64,000 nt of DNA from Abiotrophia defectiva ATCC 49176 (GTDB taxonomy: Bacteria; Bacillota; Bacilli; Lactobacillales; Aerococcaceae): contig NZ_CP146287.1 in NCBI RefSeq assembly GCF_037041345.1, positions 1,181,501-1,245,500 of the forward strand. The letters run 5' to 3'. Numbering within the stretch: the stretch's first letter is position 1; every line of letters begins with the position of its first letter. A program made the translations under genes and the position numbers. This document shows positions 26,304-35,113 of this stretch, piece after piece. The notes below the pieces were generated by a model, which worked only from the letters and a program-made list of their open reading frames with translations, did no database searches and was not told the DNA's origin.

Positions 26304-27359
26304 TTATTGGCCATTGTTACCGTTGTTCTGTTGGCGATTAGGATCCAGAACGGCTGGTCCTTGATAAGAACCTTGGCCTTGGTTTTGATTTTGATTTTGA
26401 TTTTGGTTTTGGTCTTGGCCTTGTTGATTTTCTACCGCTTGATTAGCTTCATTAGTGCTTGAGCCTGTCGGCTGATCTGCATGAAGACGGAAGACAATAG
26501 AATCTGTGATATAGTCGTTAGCGATTTTAACTGTCTTACCATTCACCTGAATCTCGCCACCCTCAGGGTAACCTAGGCGAATGCGGACGCTTCGGGTTTG
26601 GCCTTTAACTTTAATCTCTAAGGTTTCACCTTCAGTCACCGTTGTATCCATAGTGATTTCTTCATCCTCATAGACACCTACCCAGACATAATTCTTGCCT
26701 TTAACAGTGAACTTAAATTTATTCATCGGCGCATAGAGTTCGTAGGTTGTTTCTTCGCCTTCACCAGATACGCGCTTTCCTTGGACATCTCCAAAGAACT
26801 CTGCGCCGTCAATCTTAGCTTGAGAAGAAGTCTCGCTACTGCTGCTAGCTGCATGTTGAGCTGCCGAACTTGGTTCTACTGACGATACAAGACTAGTAGA
26901 ACTAGAATTATTAGCCTGCTGTTGCCGCTCTCGTTGAGACACAGAGTAGATGGTCCAGGTAATAAAGGCCATAACCAAGACAAATACCCCAGCTAGCATG
27001 AGAACTGGCAAGTGCTTAGCATAGCGATCTAAGAGCGATTGTTCTGACTGGGCTTGGTTTCTGTTCAAACGGCTAGGCATCGCTTCTGCTTCTTGGTCAT
27101 CATATTGAGATAAGCCATGTTCTACCGCTTCTAACTCATTATGATAATCTAAGAGTAGGCTATCCCCATCTAGGCCAACCATGTCAGCATATTGTTTAAC
27201 AAAAGCTCTAGTATAGAAGTTACCAGGAATTTCTTCGAAGCGTCCTTCCTCAATCGCCACCAAGTATTTTTTCTGAATTTTTGTCATTTGTTGTAAAGTA
27301 TTTAAGGTATATCCTTTTTCAATGCGGGCATCGCGCAATTTAGTTCCTAATTCACTCAT
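26304..27359 (-). CDS. rodZ: RodZ-like cytoskeletal membrane protein
   Basis: Links the MreB-type elongation machinery to the wall in related bacteria. Residues 1-70 form an HTH_25 domain (LGTKLRDARIEKGYTLNTL). A linker, one membrane helix (about 115-137) and a Ser-rich segment follow. The outer domain is DUF4115-like (about 185-300). The C-terminus is low complexity with many Gln-Asn pairs and a tandem hexamer repeat at DNA level near 26380-26422. At 351 aa it is typical. Shine-Dalgarno AAAAGGATGA precedes the ATG. Order ymfF-ymfH-rodZ-pgsA follows the Bacillus ymf region. Confidence 0.88.
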   Translation of the reverse strand: MSELGTKLRDARIEKGYTLNTLQQMTKIQKKYLVAIEEGRFEEIPGNFYTRAFVKQYADMVGLDGDSLLLDYHNELEAVEHGLSQYDDQEAEAMPSRLNRNQAQSEQSLLDRYAKHLPVLMLAGVFVLVMAFITWTIYSVSQRERQQQANNSSSTSLVSSVEPSSAAQHAASSSSETSSQAKIDGAEFFGDVQGKRVSGEGEETTYELYAPMNKFKFTVKGKNYVWVGVYEDEEITMDTTVTEGETLEIKVKGQTRSVRIRLGYPEGGEIQVNGKTVKIANDYITDSIVFRLHADQPTGSSTNEANQAVENQQGQDQNQNQNQNQNQGQGSYQGPAVLDPNRQQNNGNNGQ

Positions 27360-27456
27360 CGCCGTTCATCCTTTTCTTTCTGCATTCAAAAAGTATTATA
27401 TCATATTCTGACATGAGGGTTAATGATTTTCGCTTAAAGTTTCAAAACTTCTTCTA

Positions 27457-27499
27457 AAAAAATCAAGAGGCCAAGTCCCACTATGGACTTGACCTCTTG
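27457..27499 (-). terminator. Intrinsic terminator of the M16 peptidase pair
   Basis: On the minus strand CAAGAGGTCAAGTCC, a 6-base loop and GGACTTGGCCTCTTG end in ATTTTTTT. The stem is 15 base pairs. Confidence 0.88.
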
Positions 27500-27501
27500 G
27501 C

Positions 27502-28794
27502 CTATTCACTTACGGGATTAACTAGGATCTCAACTGCCTCTGAGGCTCCTGAGAGCACTTGATGACCAAATTCCTGGAGGTCTGATAGTTTGATTTCCTG
27601 AAGGCAAGTCAGGATATCAGCTAATTCGTAACTATCCATCACAGCTTCGATCAATTCATAAGCAATGAACTCCAAGGAATTTAGGTGTTGTAAGAAATCA
27701 CCAATGCGCCCTGTCACCACTTGTTTCAACTGCTCCTCAGTCAAATCCGGGTTATGTTGCCAGTTAGCCAAGAGCTCCTTGATTGCAGCAATCAAGTCTG
27801 ATGTATGATGACTCTGGGCATGAATAGCCAAATGGTGCATCTTGTGGTCTAAATGATAAGACTGGTAGAAATTGGTATCTACCCACTGTTGCTGGTACCA
27901 GCTAGCATAGGCTGACGACATAGGTCCCATTAGTAATTCGAAGAAGACTTCCCCAATAATACGTTGGCGAATCAATTCTATGCCCAATAGATTTTCTGGG
28001 GCAAAGCGCCAGGCTAACTCGATAATTGGCTGGCTGATATCTCGCTCAAGCTGAGTTTTAGGCAGAACGGGAGCTGTCACCTCTTCTACTACCCTTTGAT
28101 AGCGAGGTGGCTCAAATGTTTTGCGGGCTTGATTAGCCTCAATGACAGCGAGTAAAGCTTGTGGGTCAAAGTTTCCTACCACAATCAAATTCATATTGCT
28201 TGGATGGTAGAAGGTATCATAAGCCAAGCGTAAGTCTTCATAAGTGGTGGCCTTAATGCTTTCTTCCGTACCTAAAATATCCACTCCTAAGGGATGGTCG
28301 GGATAGAGGGCTTGATGCAAGGCTTGATAGGAAACCCCAAGTGGATCATCCTGATACATATAAAGCTCTTGCGTGATAATACCTTTTTCCTTTTCGATGC
28401 CTTCTGCTGTGAAATAAGGCGTCTGCACAAAATCAAGCAAGGTTTCGACATTGCGTTCAATATAATAGGAAGCAGAGAATAGATAGGAAGTCTGAAAGTA
28501 GTGGGTGAAAGCATTGGCCATAGCCCCCTGCTTCATAAAGAGCGCAAAGGCGTCTAGTCCTCCTTGGCCTTCAAACATCTTGTGTTCTAAGAAATGGGCA
28601 GCTCCCGCAGGAATGGTCTTTTCTTCTCCCGTTTGCTTGTGTCGCACCACTTGATCCACCGAACCATAGTGTGTCGTCAGAATTCCGTAACTGCGGTGGT
28701 AACCTGGTTTAGGTACCAAGCGAACGGTTAAACCATTAGCTAGCACCTTTTCAAAGAAGGTTTCATCCAAAACTTTATGATAGTGTTCTTTCAT
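27502..28794 (-). CDS. M16 family metallopeptidase (YmfH-like), active subunit
   Basis: Probable zinc peptidase of the pitrilysin family, 430 aa. The inverted zinc motif HxxEH is intact in AAHFLEHKMFEG (near residue 70), with the distal Glu expected in the following helix. The C-terminal M16 domain is present. It overlaps its partner gene by 20 bases, which indicates translational coupling. In Bacillus the YmfF/YmfH pair is of uncertain role; processing of a peptide substrate is inferred. Related genes have been tied to export of small hydrophobic peptides in streptococci. Confidence 0.88.
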   Translation of the reverse strand: MKEHYHKVLDETFFEKVLANGLTVRLVPKPGYHRSYGILTTHYGSVDQVVRHKQTGEEKTIPAGAAHFLEHKMFEGQGGLDAFALFMKQGAMANAFTHYFQTSYLFSASYYIERNVETLLDFVQTPYFTAEGIEKEKGIITQELYMYQDDPLGVSYQALHQALYPDHPLGVDILGTEESIKATTYEDLRLAYDTFYHPSNMNLIVVGNFDPQALLAVIEANQARKTFEPPRYQRVVEEVTAPVLPKTQLERDISQPIIELAWRFAPENLLGIELIRQRIIGEVFFELLMGPMSSAYASWYQQQWVDTNFYQSYHLDHKMHHLAIHAQSHHTSDLIAAIKELLANWQHNPDLTEEQLKQVVTGRIGDFLQHLNSLEFIAYELIEAVMDSYELADILTCLQEIKLSDLQEFGHQVLSGASEAVEILVNPVSE

Positions 28795-30073
28795 CTTTAC
28801 CTCCTACTAGGGCATAGGCCCCCACCAAACGCCATTTGCCTAAGCAAGCAATGACCTCTTCCGCCTTGAGGGCTCTCACTACTGATTCAAAGTAGTCTGT
28901 CGACAAATCGAAATCAGGATACAAATCCTGGGCAATCATCTTATCAGTCTCCAAATGTTGATAGTCTCGCGACTGTACATCGGCACTCAAAAGGGTCAGT
29001 TTAACTTCCTCTAGGTAGTCCCCTTCTTCCAAACTCACCATTAGGTCAGCCAACTGAGCTTGGACTTCCTCATAAACATGCCCCACCTTATCGGGACTAA
29101 TACCCGCCCGTACTAAGGCAAAAGAGCGATGAAAATCTAGGCCAGAATGAATGGCATAGGCCAAACTCTGCTTCTCCCGAATTTCTGTAAAAAGACGCGA
29201 AACCGGTAGGTAACCAAAAATCCCATTGGCCACTTGTAGTATAATACGTTCCTTAAGGTTCTTGGCCGGTGGAAAGGCAAAGGCCATAGCCAAATTAGCT
29301 TGCTGGCCCTGAACCTTTTCCTCAATCAATTGGCCTAGATTATCAGTTGACAAAGGCTTATCTAAGGCCAGATAGTTATCACCATAATCCCAGTCAGCCT
29401 GGCGACCCTTTAGTGACCAGCTCTCTAGCCACTTAATCAAGTCACTATCGGTCAAATCACCATTGCTGACGAGATAGAATTGGGCTTCCTGGCAAATTTC
29501 CCTATGAGCCTTAGCCAGATCAGCTAGAGTCAGGGCTTGGACTCTGGCCACATCCCCTAGATTGGCCAAGGCATTGTCAGGAGTCTCACGGTAAAGCTCC
29601 TGGTAAAGTTTTTGAACCACCAAGCGTCGTTTGTCATCGCTCATCCGCTTAATGCGTTGTAGCTGAAAGGCCTGCTCCCGTTCAAACCGAGCCTGAGATT
29701 GAGGCGTGGCTAGGGCTAACGACTCCTGTTCAAACAATAACTGCCCCATTAAGTTTAGCCAAGCCGGCATTAAGTCAGGCATCTGAACCAGACTTGGCCG
29801 AACACTTTGGCTTGCCATAACAAATTCTAGAAAATGCCCCTTACGTTGGACCCCTACTGATAGAGAGGCACCATAGAGTTGGGCCAGAATTCCTTCTAGG
29901 GCCGCCTTACTTGGAATACGATCACTCCCGTCTTCCATCATACGAGCCAGCAAGGACCAGGCCGCCGCCCGCTCAGCTTGATAAGGTAAGATAGCCTTTA
30001 TAATGACTTGGTTGGTTTTATATTTAGTGGAGGCAACCGCCTGATAGTGGATGCCAGCTTGCCATTCTTGCAT
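28775..30073 (-). CDS. M16 family peptidase homologue (YmfF-like), probably inactive subunit
   Basis: Partner of the M16 peptidase, 432 aa. The position of the zinc motif is degenerate: the region reads SLLARMMEDGSDRIPS and has no HxxEH. The rest has M16 features, such as QSLAYAIHSGLDF (the R/Y pocket). It likely forms a heterodimer with the active subunit. The start is the ATG at 30073 with AAGGAGAGAAAGCC ahead; a longer frame to 30211 runs through the terminator of the neighbouring operon and is rejected. Confidence 0.85.
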   Translation of the reverse strand: MQEWQAGIHYQAVASTKYKTNQVIIKAILPYQAERAAAWSLLARMMEDGSDRIPSKAALEGILAQLYGASLSVGVQRKGHFLEFVMASQSVRPSLVQMPDLMPAWLNLMGQLLFEQESLALATPQSQARFEREQAFQLQRIKRMSDDKRRLVVQKLYQELYRETPDNALANLGDVARVQALTLADLAKAHREICQEAQFYLVSNGDLTDSDLIKWLESWSLKGRQADWDYGDNYLALDKPLSTDNLGQLIEEKVQGQQANLAMAFAFPPAKNLKERIILQVANGIFGYLPVSRLFTEIREKQSLAYAIHSGLDFHRSFALVRAGISPDKVGHVYEEVQAQLADLMVSLEEGDYLEEVKLTLLSADVQSRDYQHLETDKMIAQDLYPDFDLSTDYFESVVRALKAEEVIACLGKWRLVGAYALVGGKDERTLS

Positions 30074-30094
30074 GGCTTTCTCTCCTTCATTAGG

Positions 30095-30126
30095 AAAAAA
30101 GCCCCATGCCAGCCCCTGAATGGAGC
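30095..30126 (-). terminator. Intrinsic terminator of the nucleoside transporter operon
   Basis: On the minus strand GCTCCAT, a 12-base loop and ATGGGGC are followed by TTTTTT, downstream of the last permease gene. Confidence 0.75.
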
Positions 30127-30146
30127 CAACACGGGTCTTTCTCCTC

Positions 30147-31100
30147 TTATTTTGATTTGATGTAGGTTGTCCCAACGGCTTCTGGCGCCTTGGAGCGGCC
30201 AACGAAACCAATCAATACAATAATTGTAATCACATAAGGTGCAATTTGCAAGTAAACTGACGGGATATCCCTAATAACTGGAATGGAAGCCCCGATAACG
30301 GCCAAGGACTGAGCTAAACCGAAGAAGATAGCTGCTAACATGGCCCCAATTGGGTTCCATTTACCGAAAATCATAGCGGCCATGGCCATAAAACCTTGAC
30401 CGGCAATGGTCGATACCGCGAAGTTCTCTGAAATAGTATGAGTGTAGGCTGCCCCACCAATCCCACCTAGTAAGCCAGAAAGCAAGACGCCAGAATAGCG
30501 CATGAGGTAGACATTAATCCCTAAGGTATCGGCAGCCTGAGGGTTCTCCCCGACTGACCGCAAGCGCAAACCAAAACGCGTCTTGAAGACCAGATACCAA
30601 ACTACAAAGGCTAGGACGATCCCTACATAAGCCAAGATAGAAGTTTTGGCGAAGAAGATTGGCCCGATAACTGGAATGTCTGATAAGACTGGGAAGTCAA
30701 ATTTACCAAACTTGGTTTTGATTGAGTCTGTTTGACCCTTACCTTGGAAAAGGACCTTGGTTAAGAAGATAGCCAAAGATGGTGCAATTAAGTTGAGCAC
30801 GGTCCCTGAAATAATGTGGTCAGCCCGCAAATTAACGGTCGCTACCGCATGAATCAAGGCAAAGAGCAAGCCACAAAGCCCACCGACTAGGAGCGCTAGC
30901 CATGGAGTTAAGTCACCAAACTGACCGGCGAAAGTCAAGTTGAAGACAACTGATGAGAAGGCCCCAATGACCATAATCCCTTCCAAACCTACGTTAACAA
31001 TCCCACTTCTCTCAGAGAAGACGCCACCAAGGGCAGTAAAAATCAGCGGTGTTGCGTACAAGAGCGCATTGGATACAACTAAAGCGAGTATATTTTGCAT
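30147..31100 (-). CDS. nupQ: Nucleoside ABC transporter permease (NupQ/YufQ type)
   Basis: Second permease of a Bmp-family importer, 317 aa with about eight to nine membrane segments of the BPD_transp_2 fold. The start overlaps the stop of the preceding permease as TAATG. The sequence GLEGIMVIGAFSSVV near the N-terminus and VGENPQAADTLGIN (coupling region) are typical. Ribosome binding site GGAGGGAGCATA. Nucleoside uptake is inferred from family members (Bacillus Yuf/Nup, Lactococcus NupABC). Confidence 0.88.
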   Translation of the reverse strand: MQNILALVVSNALLYATPLIFTALGGVFSERSGIVNVGLEGIMVIGAFSSVVFNLTFAGQFGDLTPWLALLVGGLCGLLFALIHAVATVNLRADHIISGTVLNLIAPSLAIFLTKVLFQGKGQTDSIKTKFGKFDFPVLSDIPVIGPIFFAKTSILAYVGIVLAFVVWYLVFKTRFGLRLRSVGENPQAADTLGINVYLMRYSGVLLSGLLGGIGGAAYTHTISENFAVSTIAGQGFMAMAAMIFGKWNPIGAMLAAIFFGLAQSLAVIGASIPVIRDIPSVYLQIAPYVITIIVLIGFVGRSKAPEAVGTTYIKSK

Positions 31101-32167
31101 TATGCTCCCTCCTTGCTGCTGACTTTATTGCTGCGAACCTTCTCCATAATGAAGCGGAAGATATAGCTACATCCGACGAAGAAAATAATACAGCCAATGA
31201 CGACGTTGACGATTTCACTCGGAATCTTAGCAGCCAAAGGCATCAAGTTCCCACCGGTCTTGAGACCACCAAAGAGAATACTTGAGAAGAAAATTCCGAT
31301 TGGATTGTTCATCCCTAAAAGGGCAACGGCCATACCATCAAAGCCAATATCTGGTGCTTTACCATTCATCAAGAAGATGTTACGGAACTCACCTAGCCCG
31401 TTCATGACCCCACCCAGACCTGCAAGAGCACCAGATAGGACCATAGATAGGATAATATTACGTTTTGCGTTCATGCCCGCATAGGCTGAGGCAAACTTGT
31501 TCATCCCTACAGCCTTGAGTTCAAACCCAAGGGTCGTACGCGTCATTAAAATATGAACGACTAGAATCATTAAGACTGCAATGAAAATACCAGCATGTAA
31601 GGTAGACCCATTGGTCAAGTCTGACAACCACTGCATTTTTAAGGTAGCATTGTCTTTCAAGATAGGCGTTGCATCCAAACGGTTGGTAATGACATTACGC
31701 AAGAGATAGTCTGATAAATAAATCGCCGTATAGTTGAGCATGATGGTCACGATGACTTCACTAGTATCAAAGTAAGCCTTAAGGAAACCAGCGATAGCTG
31801 CCCAGAGGGCACCTGCCACCATCCCAGCTACAATGGCAATTGGTAAGACGATAAAGGATGGTAAATCACCTAAAGTCAGCCCCACCCAAACGGAGACTAA
31901 CCAACCACAGAGGGCTTGACCAGCCAAACCAATGTTGAAGAAACCAGCCGTATAGGCCACTGCAAAGCCTAAACCTGTTAACATAAGCGGAGTGGCAGCC
32001 CGTAGAGTCTGACCAATATTGAATGGTTTACCAAATGCTCCATTGAAGAGGGCCTCATAACCTTTAACCGCATCATAACGGAAGAGCCACATAATCAAGG
32101 CTCCCACGATAATCCCAATCACAACAGATGCAATAGGAACAAAAACGGCACGTAGTTTATCCTTCAT
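31100..32167 (-). CDS. nupP: Nucleoside ABC transporter permease (NupP/YufP type)
   Basis: First permease of the importer, 355 aa. It has an N-terminal helix followed by a core of about eight membrane segments, with FNIGLAGQALCGWLVSVWVG and the coupling region VGMNKFASAYAGMNAKR. I start it at the ATG at 32167; a GTG at 32179 overlaps the ribosome binding site. The start lies inside the end of the ATPase gene (11-base overlap), so these genes are translationally coupled. Confidence 0.87.
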   Translation of the reverse strand: MKDKLRAVFVPIASVVIGIIVGALIMWLFRYDAVKGYEALFNGAFGKPFNIGQTLRAATPLMLTGLGFAVAYTAGFFNIGLAGQALCGWLVSVWVGLTLGDLPSFIVLPIAIVAGMVAGALWAAIAGFLKAYFDTSEVIVTIMLNYTAIYLSDYLLRNVITNRLDATPILKDNATLKMQWLSDLTNGSTLHAGIFIAVLMILVVHILMTRTTLGFELKAVGMNKFASAYAGMNAKRNIILSMVLSGALAGLGGVMNGLGEFRNIFLMNGKAPDIGFDGMAVALLGMNNPIGIFFSSILFGGLKTGGNLMPLAAKIPSEIVNVVIGCIIFFVGCSYIFRFIMEKVRSNKVSSKEGA

Positions 32168-33728
32168 GATTAGCGTCACCTCCTGTTTGACGATGGCTTA
32201 ATACTTCTTCATATGAGGTCCCCGCCATCATCAAGCCGATTTCTTGTTCATTGGTTTCAGATGCCGGAATGTCTGCCATGATATGGCCGTCGTGCATGAC
32301 AATAATGCGATCAGATACATTGAGAATTTCGTCTAATTCGAAACTCATCAAGAGGACAGCCTTCTGATCATCACGTTCAGCAATCAAGGCCTTATGGATA
32401 AATTCAATGGCCCCTACATCTAAGCCCCGAGTTGGGTTAGCTGCAATCAGGAAATCAGGGTTCAAGCTTAACTCACGGGCAATAATAGCCTTTTGTTGGT
32501 TCCCGCCCGAGAGTGACTTAACTGGCACTTTTTCAGAGACAGTCCGCACATCATACTGCTCAATCAAGGCCTTGGCCTTCTTCTCAACAGCTTGGAAACG
32601 TAAGAAGCCTTTTTCAGAGTATGGCGTATGATAGTAGGATTTGAGCACTAAGTTTTCCTCAACCTTCATAGGCAAAACTAACCCATATTTGTGGCGGTCT
32701 TCAGGAATATGACCAAAGCCTAACTCCGTAATTTCACGTGGTGATTTACCTACAATATCCTGGCCGCCCAATTCGATCTTACCTGATTCAATTGGAATGA
32801 GGCCCGCAAGTGCTAGAATTAGCTCGGACTGACCGTTCCCGTCAATCCCGGCAATCCCCACTACTTCGCCACGTCTTACTTGGAAACTCAAGTTCTTAGT
32901 AGCAACAATACCCCGTTCATCCTTAACCACTAAGTCTTCCACATTCAAGAAGACCTCGCCAGGACTAGCAGCCTTCTTCTCGGTCTTGAAGGAGACGGAA
33001 CGTCCCACCATCATATCGGCTAATTCCTTAGCAGAAGTAGTGGCTACATCAACCGTATCAATGGACTCCCCGCGCCGGATAATAGTACAACGGTCGGCTA
33101 CCTGCTTAATTTCTGCTAACTTATGGGTAATGATAATAATGGACTTCCCCTCACTCGCTAAGGACTTGAGCGTAACCATGAGTTCATCGATTTCTTGTGG
33201 TGTTAAAACTGCCGTTGGTTCGTCGAAAATCAGAATATCGGCGCCACGATAGAGGGTCTTGAGGATTTCCACCCGCTGTTGCATCCCCACCGTGATGTTG
33301 GCAACCTTAGCGTCTGGATCAATGGCTAAACCATATTGCTTGGATAAGTTCATAATATGAGCCTTGGCCTTCTTATAGTCCAAACGTAAGCCTTGAACCA
33401 TTTCATTCCCTAACATGATATTCTCAACGACCGTAAAGTCATTTACCAACATAAAGTGCTGGTGAACCATCCCGATATGTAGGTTATTAGCGACCGTTGG
33501 ATTGGCAATGTTAACTGCTTGGCCATTCATATAAATCTGCCCATCAGTCGGTTGTAAGAGACCGGACAAAATGTTCATCAGAGTGGATTTACCCGCCCCG
33601 TTCTCACCAAGCAAGGCATGAATTTCGCCCTTCTTGAGCTCGAGGTTAATATTTTTATTGGCAAAAAATGTCCCAAACTGTTTGGAAATACCACGCATTT
33701 CAATCACTGGATGCGTCACTGTTTCCAT
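32157..33728 (-). CDS. nupO: Nucleoside ABC transporter ATP-binding protein (NupO/YufO type)
   Basis: Tandem ATPase of 523 aa with two ABC domains. The first has Walker A GENGAGKST, an unusual signature (ITVGMQQRVE) and Walker B LIFDEPT. The second has a degenerate Walker A (GIDGNGQSE), signature LSGGNQQK and AANPTRGLD. This mixed pattern is normal for RbsA/YufO ATPases, where only one site is fully active. AAGGAGGGATTCT precedes the ATG. A terminator-like hairpin lies between this gene and the binding-protein gene. Confidence 0.93.
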   Translation of the reverse strand: METVTHPVIEMRGISKQFGTFFANKNINLELKKGEIHALLGENGAGKSTLMNILSGLLQPTDGQIYMNGQAVNIANPTVANNLHIGMVHQHFMLVNDFTVVENIMLGNEMVQGLRLDYKKAKAHIMNLSKQYGLAIDPDAKVANITVGMQQRVEILKTLYRGADILIFDEPTAVLTPQEIDELMVTLKSLASEGKSIIIITHKLAEIKQVADRCTIIRRGESIDTVDVATTSAKELADMMVGRSVSFKTEKKAASPGEVFLNVEDLVVKDERGIVATKNLSFQVRRGEVVGIAGIDGNGQSELILALAGLIPIESGKIELGGQDIVGKSPREITELGFGHIPEDRHKYGLVLPMKVEENLVLKSYYHTPYSEKGFLRFQAVEKKAKALIEQYDVRTVSEKVPVKSLSGGNQQKAIIARELSLNPDFLIAANPTRGLDVGAIEFIHKALIAERDDQKAVLLMSFELDEILNVSDRIIVMHDGHIMADIPASETNEQEIGLMMAGTSYEEVLSHRQTGGDANHEG

Positions 33729-33784
33729 AGAATCCCTCCTTCTTAATTAATACTTACCTTATTTTATAAGTGCATTTTACTTTC

Positions 33785-33813
33785 AAAAAAGGAGCCAGGT
33801 TGCCCCCAGCTCC
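33785..33813 (-). terminator. Terminator-like hairpin between bmpA and nupO
   Basis: On the minus strand GGAGCTGG, a loop and CCTGGCTCC are followed by TTTTTTG. Placed inside an operon, it likely attenuates transcription so that more binding protein than transporter is made. Confidence 0.7.
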
Positions 33814-33830
33814 TAGTACCTAAGCCTTTA

Positions 33831-34856
33831 TTAACGATTTGGTTTTTCAGGTACAGTGATTTCACCTTTGACGATTTTAGCTTTGTATTCTTCAACAGCT
33901 TTTTTAGCTTCAGGTGATAATTGGGCAGTCGTTAAGTCAACCCCGCCGTCTTTCAAGCCGTAAATAGTGTTACCAGATTTGAATTTACCTTCTTTGGTCT
34001 CTTGTGCGAACTTCTTAACCGCAGAGCCTACCCCTTTGAGTGTTGAAGCTAAGGTTAAGTGACGTTCTTTGCCATCTACAGTGACTAGACCTTCTGCATC
34101 TTGGTCTAAGTCAACCCCGATAACATATACTTCACGTTTAGGATCGTTAGTTACGATATCCTTAGCTTCAGAGAAGACACCGTTCCCGGTACCACCAGAA
34201 GCGTGGAAGATAACATCTGCACCACCTGAGTACATAGCAGCAGCTAATTGTTTCCCTTTAGCTGCATCAGCAAATGAACCTGCGTATTGAACTTCAACTT
34301 TGATAGAAGGATCAACTGCTTTTACGCCTTCAACGAAACCAGCTTCAAAACGGTCAATAACGAAACCTTCGACCCCACCGATAAAACCAACTTGTTTAGT
34401 CTTAGTGGTCTTAGCAGCGGCTACCCCTGCTAAGAAGGCTGCTTCATTATCCTTGAAGGTCAAGGAAGCAACGTTTGGTAAGTCAACTACAGAGTCCACA
34501 ATAGCAAAGTGCTTATCTGGGTATTGAGTGGCTGCTTCTTTGACTGCAGCTTCTAATTTATAACCAATCCCGAAGATTAAGGAGAAGTTTGCTTGGACTG
34601 CTGAGTTAAGGTTAGTCACATAGTCAGAGTCGCTATTGGATTGTAAGTAGTCATAGCCACCTACCCCTTTTTCTAACTTGTTTTCTTTACCGAATTGCTC
34701 AAGACCTTCCCAGGCGCTTTGGTTGAAGGACTTGTCGTCTACCCCACCTACGTCTGTGACAATCACTGCAGAAAAATCAGCCGCATTTACGGCAACAGGT
34801 GCTACCAAACTTGCTACTGTCAAGGCTGTAGCTGCTAATCCAAAAGCTTTCTTCAT
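33831..34856 (-). CDS. bmpA: Bmp-family nucleoside-binding protein with a non-lipoprotein signal peptide
   Basis: Extracellular substrate-binding component of the Nup transporter, 341 aa. The Bmp/PnrA fold shows in VTDVGGVDDKSFNQSAWEGL and GVDLDQDAEG. Relatives bind purine nucleosides. The N-terminal signal (residues 1-25) ends in VAVNAADFS, a signal peptidase I type site. There is no cysteine near it and none in the whole protein. Firmicutes relatives usually carry a lipobox cysteine, so anchoring would have to be different. No upstream in-frame start restores one. Shine-Dalgarno AAGGAGATG precedes the ATG and a strong promoter lies at 34912-34940. Confidence 0.88.
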   Translation of the reverse strand: MKKAFGLAATALTVASLVAPVAVNAADFSAVIVTDVGGVDDKSFNQSAWEGLEQFGKENKLEKGVGGYDYLQSNSDSDYVTNLNSAVQANFSLIFGIGYKLEAAVKEAATQYPDKHFAIVDSVVDLPNVASLTFKDNEAAFLAGVAAAKTTKTKQVGFIGGVEGFVIDRFEAGFVEGVKAVDPSIKVEVQYAGSFADAAKGKQLAAAMYSGGADVIFHASGGTGNGVFSEAKDIVTNDPKREVYVIGVDLDQDAEGLVTVDGKERHLTLASTLKGVGSAVKKFAQETKEGKFKSGNTIYGLKDGGVDLTTAQLSPEAKKAVEEYKAKIVKGEITVPEKPNR

Positions 34857-34911
34857 TAAAACATCTCCTTTGAATATTTCTTACTCGTGAACTCGCTCTG
34901 AATTCCCTTAC

Positions 34912-34940
34912 ATTATATCATTATTAGGTCAATCTAGCAA
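34912..34940 (-). promoter_or_regulatory. Promoter of bmpA-nup operon
   Basis: On the minus strand TTGCTA (34935-34940), a 17-base spacer and TATAAT (34912-34917). A CGAAC element lies about 40 bases further upstream (34978-34982). Confidence 0.75.
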
Positions 34941-35074
34941 GAAATTCGATGATGTTTTACTAAAACCATTCTCAATCGTTCGTATATTTTCATGAAAATG
35001 TCGCCCTAGTGCGCTAGATAGCCGAAAAGTCAACTAAATCTTGCTTAAAGCAAGGCAGTCTAAGCCCTAAAAGC

Positions 35075-35104
35075 ATAAAAAAAGCGAACCTTCTAAGTTC
35101 GCTT
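35075..35104 (-). terminator. Intrinsic terminator of the ECF S-component gene
   Basis: On the minus strand AAGCGAAC, loop TTAGAAG and GTTCGCTT run into a run of seven T residues. Confidence 0.88.
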
Positions 35105-35113
35105 CTTATAGGT

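Noticed and set aside
26375-26425. Short tandem repeat considered as a CRISPR-like or integration feature
   Set aside because: It is a six-base in-frame coding repeat inside rodZ without spacers.
30073-30211. Longer start for the YmfF-like protein
   Set aside because: The extra stretch includes the terminator of the transporter operon and lacks a ribosome binding site, while the ATG at 30073 has a good one.
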